Assembly: GCA_003116995.1 (NCBI GenBank)
Contig: BDSL01000006.1
Location: 930,001-994,000, forward strand
Length of the DNA: 64,000 bases
Source: Yamagishiella unicocca
Taxonomy: Eukaryota; Chlorophyta; Chlorophyceae; Chlamydomonadales; Volvocaceae
Reading direction: 5' to 3'
The notes beneath the pieces are model-generated. The model ran no database searches. It saw only the letters and a program-made list of their open reading frames with translations, and was not told the origin of the DNA. Both the position numbers and the translations under genes were made by a program. This document shows, piece by piece, positions 59,201 through 64,000 of this stretch. The stretch's first letter is position 1, and the number at the start of each line of letters is the position of its first letter.

Positions 59201-62200
59201 CGTACCCTGACGGCCTTTCGAAGGCGCCTGGGCAGCCTTTCGGAGGCGGAACGGGGTCCCCGCCCCTGGAGCCGACGGCGGTTCGTTGCAACGGACGTGG
59301 CTGTCCGTCGCCGATCGAGCGGGAGTCCAGCCCGCCTCTGGTTGGGCCGGCAAGCCACAACAGCACGGCTGAGGCCGACGGGGGCGGAGGGGGCGGCGGC
59401 GACCGTTCGGCCCTGCAGGACACGAACAGCGGCGGCGGGCGGGGTTTGGCGGTGGCGGTGGCTTGCGGCGTGGCGGGCGGGGTGGTAGCCGCGATATGCG
59501 TGTGCTGCGTCGCCGCCGCCATTTACCTGCGGACTCTGCGGACCCGCCGCCGCCGCCGCCAGAGCGCTGTACTAAGTGCCGCCACCGCCGCTGGCGCCGA
59601 CGCTGACGCCGACGCCCCAGAGCAGTCACCCAAGCTGTCCTCCCGCGCCTGCACCGCTACCCTCTTCATTGAGCCGCTCCAACCGCAGGACCCGCCAGCT
59701 GCCGGGATCGAGCGGGGGTCCCTACCCGAGTCTGCCTCCACACCCTCCACCGGCAGTGCCTCCGTGCTGCTCAGCGCCCGTCTGCCGGCGGTCGTGACGA
59801 CGCCGTGCCCGCCGGCAGCGGCGGCGGCGCGGGAAGCCACGGACGGCACCGCCACCGCCTCCACCGCAATCGCAGCCATGACCTCCGAAACCGCTGACGT
59901 CACAGGTACAGCCGCCGGGTCGTCATTCGACCTGGCCGCTGCCGGATCATCATCCGGAGGGGCTTATGTTGGCGCCACCGCCATCGCCACCACCGACTCC
60001 ATCGTCGGCACGCGCGCACGCGCACACAGCGGTCTCGAAGGGTTGCTGCCGCCTCCGCACCACCACCACCACCACCACTTTGGCCCCCACGCCCATAGCT
60101 TGCTGAGCTCCGCGGCCCTCCCCTCCCCAGCACCCTTGGCCCTGGCTGCAGCGGCTTCAGGTTCGGCCGCCGGACTGCCGCCGCCGCCGTCCAACCGCGC
60201 GCCCTCCCTGGACAGCCAGCAGCTGCAGGAGCAGCTCACGCAGATAGGCCTGGCGCTCCACTCGCGCTTCTTCCGAATGCGGGACGACGTCGTCGCTGTC
60301 GGATCCCACAGCAGCGCCATGTTGGGGTCAGACGCCCGCCCGATCTCCACCTCCGTCGTCATGGCCGGCTCCAAAACCACCTTGCCGCCAGCGATTGACG
60401 GCGTTGGCACGGCGGCGGCGGCTAGCGCCCTCGGCACCGGGGCGCAAGCGCAGGGCGGCGGCGGCGGTGTTGCCGCCGCTGGCGGTGAGCTGGTTGTTAC
60501 TGGGGAGCTGGGCCGCGGCGCGCAAGGCGTGGTGTATCGAGGCCGCTGGAAGGGGCTGAACGTGGCGGTCAAGGTGCTGTTGCTGCATCGCACGGTGGGT
60601 GAGGCGGTGGGCTGGGGCGCGAGCTGGGCCGAGGGGTGATCTGAGGGCGGGCGGGGAGTAAAGGCGGGGAAGGAGAAACCCACAAGGGCAAGGGGAAAGG
60701 GGGGAAAGGGAGGCACCCGCGTGCCATCCCATATGTGGAGGAGGTGCGCCACTGACGGCTGGCCATGTGCGGCTCTAAGCACCCTCCCGAACCCACACGC
60801 ACACCCGTAGGGGCGTGACAGCGCTTGATTTGTCATGATGTTGACAGCCCGCACGCACAACCTGAGCCCGTTGCACGTGACGGTAACAACACAGCAGCGA
60901 CAGCAGCAGCAACAACACCATCAACAACAACGGCAGCGGGATCATGGATGCGGACGTATGCGTGTGTTTGTGTGTTGCGATCGCTGCTTCAGGCGCCCCC
61001 TCCCGGCCCCGGCGGCCCCGACCCGCGGGTCGGCCCCAGCGCGCTCGAGGTGGCTCACAAGCGCGCCCTCCGCGAGGCCGCCATCAGCCTCGCCGCCTCG
61101 CAGCACCCCAACGTGGTGGCCACCTACCACGTGGACGCGTGCGGCGCGGGAGCGCAGTCGTCGGACGAGTGCTGGAAGATCACCCTCATATCGCAGGTGG
61201 GCGAGGGTTTCGAGGAAGACCCGTAGATGCGAGCAATACCGTTTAGAACAGACGTTTCGAGATGCATGCTAGAGAACTTGGGTGAGGACACGAAAGACGA
61301 AGGTCGTATGTCAACCGTCGGCGGCCGAGCTAAATCGGCGGCGGCTAGACTAAAGGAAGCGAGGACCCCGCGTGACGCAAGGAAACGTTTCGCGAAACCG
61401 GTTGGTTTTGGGCGCTAGCTGGAGAGCTGGGGGAGGCAGCGGGCGATGGGAGAGCGGACAGCGCGGCAAGGCCCTGACCCGCCCCAATACCGACCATACT
61501 GTTGCGGACGACGTGAGGAAGCCAGATATTGCCAGATGGGGTTCGCTGGCGTCCGTGGCAGGAGGCCGGAGCCGCGCCGCGCCGCCATGGGGGAAGGGAG
61601 ACCGTAAGAGCCTAGAAGCAGGTCCCGACGAGAGGCCCGACCGGCGGTTGAATTCACCTGGCCAGGGCCCAGAGCGGGTGGCGATGGCGGTCGGTGTGAA
61701 GCATGCGGGCAGGGGGCACTGACTGGCGTCAAAAACAACACCCATTTGCGGAACGGGTGAGCAGAAGCCAAAACAACAAAGAAGCCCCAGCGGCGCGGCG
61801 AAAGAGACAGAGGCGGTGAAGGGGATGCTGATATGTTGGAAGAGGGGTACGACGCGGTCCTGTACGACGGAGTACGGTGGTTAGGATGCGGGTGCGGTAA
61901 GATGGGGCGTGAAGGTGCGGGGGGGAAACAGCAGGTGAGCAGACCGGGGGCGGGGATGGCAGTGCGCGGTCCGTGCTGAACGGATCTCCACAGCACTGCC
62001 ACAGCGAGCACGGCGCCGCCACAGTGCGACGCCGGCGGCGAGGGGCGCGGGTGGGAGGGAGGGCGGGAGGGCGGCAGCTGGTGAGGGAGGGTCATTTGGG
62101 TCGCCAGGTCGTCCAGGGCCTCCTAGGCTCCTGGGACGAGCGGCCTCTGACTGCCTGTATTGGCAATGGCGCCATCCCTGGAGCCAACCAGAGTGCACCT

Positions 62201-63746
62201 TCCTGACAGCTTTCCAAAGCGACACGCGCACAACCCTGGCTTCCGTTGACACCCCCGGCCCTCCCTTGCCCGCCCGCCCTCTGAAACTACCGCCACCGCC
62301 TTACGCACCACCACCACCACAGCTCTGCGATGGTGGCAGCCTCCTCCACGCGCTTGACTCGGGCCTCCTGGCCGGCTGCACCGCCGACGCCGGCGCCGTC
62401 GACAGAAACACGTCCGCTGCCGGCGATGGAAGCGACGGAGCACTCGGCGCCGCCCGTGAGCGCTCCACAACCGCACCCGAACCACCACCGCAACCACCAT
62501 CACCACCTACTACACAGCAGCAGCAGCCCCTCCAGCCGCGGGTGCTGCTGCTGCTAGCCCTGGACGTGGCCTCCGGCCTAGCGCAGCTGCACAGCGCCAC
62601 CATCATACACGGCGACATCAGCTCCAGCAACGTGCTGCTCAGCTCCGTGCCGCGCGGCGCCACCTCCACCTCCACGACGACAGTCTCCACCAACACCGCC
62701 AACACCGGCACCGACAACACCGACAACTCCAGGGAAGGCCCCGGCATCTCCGCTGGCACCTTCACGGGGGACGCCTGGTACAGCCGCTCCTCGGACTTAC
62801 TGGCGGCGCTAGGGGACCCGTCATCGGACCACCTCCGCCGGGTGCGGCCCGGCGTGGGCGGCATGCACCTCCGCTCTGCCAGCAGCAGCGTGGCGCCGCT
62901 GGGGTGGTACGGCTACGTGGCCAAGCTGTGCGACTTCGGGCTGGCGGAGGTGCTGCCGGCGGGGCAGCAGCACGTGAGGAGCCAGAGCAGGTAGGGGAGG
63001 TTTCGAGGACGAACCGTGGATGCCACAGAACCGTTTAGAACAGACGTTTTGAGATGCAGGCTGGAGAACTGGGTTGGGGATGGGGGGGAGGAGGTTGGGG
63101 GGAAGGACGGCGCAGGCTGGGGATCTGGGAGTGGCAGGAGGGCGGTGGTGCGCGTAATGACGTTGGTGTGGTGTGAGGGAGGGAGGGCGGGAGGGCGGGA
63201 GGGCTCGATCAGCGAGTGTACAGGCGTGAATAAAGTACCTCAGCAGGACGTAGGATTGAGCTCGACACTGACCCCGACCTTCCGAAAGCCCCCATCCCTC
63301 ACCATCCAACCCCCTGCTCCCCAACCCTCACCCCCCAAATGGCCGCTCCTCCACCTCCCTCAACCCTGCACGCAAGGCGCTCCTCCGCCTACACCGCCCC
63401 GGAGATCGCCCGGGACGGCCTGGTGGGCCCTGCGGGTGACGTGTACGCCTGGGGCGTGCTGTGCTGGGAGATGGCCCTAGGCACCTCCCTACCCACCGCC
63501 CTGGCGGCGCCGCATGGTGCCGGAGTGCGCGCGTGGCTGGCGGCCGCCGACACCGACGCCGCCGAGCAGCAGCCCGAGGCGGAGGCCGACGGCGGGGCAC
63601 TGCCGCCGGGTCTGCTGACGTGGCCGCCCCACGTGCCACGCGCGCTGGTGGTGCTGGTCGGCGAGTGCCTGCGGCCGGAGGCGGCGGCGCGGCCCAGCTC
63701 GCGGGACCTGGTACACCGGCTTGAACACATCATCACTAGCTTGTGA
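56281..63746 (+). CDS. Receptor-like kinase, tandem copy 3 (longest)
   Basis: Exons 56281-57597, 57847-60594, 60993-61196, 62323-62990 and 63377-63746, all in phase, about 1768 residues. It has the same architecture as copies 1 and 2 but three in-frame extra segments. One is about 80 residues in the ectodomain (about 58491-58755, Gly/Arg-rich, replacing the short ASRWLRR of the others). The second is about 150 residues just inside the membrane (about 59590-60090, with a HHHHHHH run). The third is about 25 residues between the catalytic loop and DFG (about 62730-62850). The membrane span reads CGVAGGVVAAICVCCVAAAIYL. The catalytic loop is again HGDISSSN. Introns 3 and 4 carry private insertions. 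Copies 1 and 2 may have lost these segments, or copy 3 gained them; two copies cannot decide this. Confidence 0.82.
61208..62036 (-). mobile_element. 829-bp insertion, long member of the dispersed short repeat family
   Basis: Present only in intron 3 of copy 3, flanked by GGCGAGGG at 61200-61207 and 62037-62044; copies 1 and 2 have this point uninterrupted. Its first 85 bp (TTTCGAGGAAGACCCG, ACCGTTTAGAACAGACG, GATGCATGCTAGAGAAC) are the dispersed short repeat, so the short copies look like truncated versions of this longer element. Oriented with the constant end as 3', it runs on the minus strand. It carries an open frame on that strand, but the composition (Pro/Ser/His-rich) does not persuade me that it is coding. 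Confidence 0.75.
63001..63084 (-). mobile_element. 84-bp dispersed short repeat in intron 4 of copy 3
   Basis: Starts exactly with TTTCGAGG like the 829-bp element and contains CCGTGGATGCCACAGAACC, GTTTAGAACAGACG and GGAGAACTGGG. Copies 1 and 2 lack it. GGGGAGG occurs on both sides, but the empty site in copy 2 already reads GGGGAGGGGGGAGG, so a target duplication cannot be proven. Confidence 0.8.
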
Positions 63747-64000
63747 AATTGTAAAACCCTAAGACCCGCAACGTGGTGGGGCTGGTGGGGGGCACGCACC
63801 CCCCCCTGGTGGTTTAAGTAGGGTCCGCGGGGGCGGGCGGGGAGATGACGCCACGTCATTCGATGCGGGCCCCAGGCAGCTGGGGTTTCCGAAATACGGC
63901 TGAGGGGGATTGCCGCAGTCAAGGATATGTACGAGTGGGCGACCCTGTACGGTGGAAACAGAGTGCCGACCGGCAGGGGTGTGCTGGCTCACCGATGAGT
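63747..64000. other. 3' region of receptor-kinase copy 3
   Basis: Matches the DNA after the stops of copies 1 and 2, with the same TGTAA a few bases after the stop as in copy 2. Cut by the end of the window. Confidence 0.6.

Larger units (their letters stand above)
56164..64000. repeat. Tandem segmental duplication, unit 3 (cut by window end)
   Basis: Third unit: gene copy 3 and the first 250 bp of the downstream DNA. The window ends inside it, so further copies may follow. Confidence 0.8.

Overview
The window is nuclear DNA of a green alga of the volvocine group (Chlamydomonas/Gonium/Volvox relatives). The evidence is high GC content, genes split into many short exons by GT-AG introns, long Ala/Gly/Gln/Ser runs in proteins, TGTAA poly(A) signals 3' of two genes, degenerate TTTTAGGG telomere-type words inside introns, and a gamete-type TALE homeobox gene. 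All gene models below were built by hand from reading frame, splice sites and exon phase; nothing was searched against a database.

Left half (1-32.6 kb), four single-copy genes. A minus-strand gene of unknown function (about 1.95-8.5 kb) is divergent from panB (10.1-13.3 kb, plus), the pantothenate-pathway ketopantoate hydroxymethyltransferase, in 8 exons with a complete set of active-site motifs. A very large plus-strand gene (16.2-24.4 kb) encodes a TALE homeodomain protein with BELL/GSP1-like third-helix residues and long Gln-rich stretches. A plus-strand gene (27.8-32.6 kb) encodes WD40 repeats followed by a MYND zinc finger; one of its introns appears to be GC-AG.

Right half (33-64 kb), a repeat-driven region. 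A 5'-truncated LINE relic (33.5-35.1 kb) precedes a tandem array of three nearly identical genes (36.1-41.6, 47.6-53.4, 56.3-63.7 kb). Each has five exons and encodes a secreted/membrane receptor-like protein: signal peptide, large ectodomain that may be a beta-helix, one membrane span, and a cytoplasmic kinase domain of tyrosine-kinase-like type. The catalytic loop reads HGDISSSN, so the usual catalytic-loop lysine is a serine. The repeat unit is about 8.2-8.7 kb and includes the intergenic DNA.

Because the array holds three copies of the same DNA, each copy serves as the empty site for insertions in the others. This reveals a 3.26-kb LINE, an 87-bp tail of the same LINE, an 829-bp element, an 84-bp element and a 265-bp element, most with visible target-site duplications. 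The 829-bp and 84-bp elements belong to a dispersed short repeat family found across the window, mostly in introns. The family has one constant end and one variable end, as expected of severely 5'-truncated retrotransposon tails. I regard that family, and a 16-bp palindrome found inside exons of unrelated genes in different reading frames, as the least ordinary things here.
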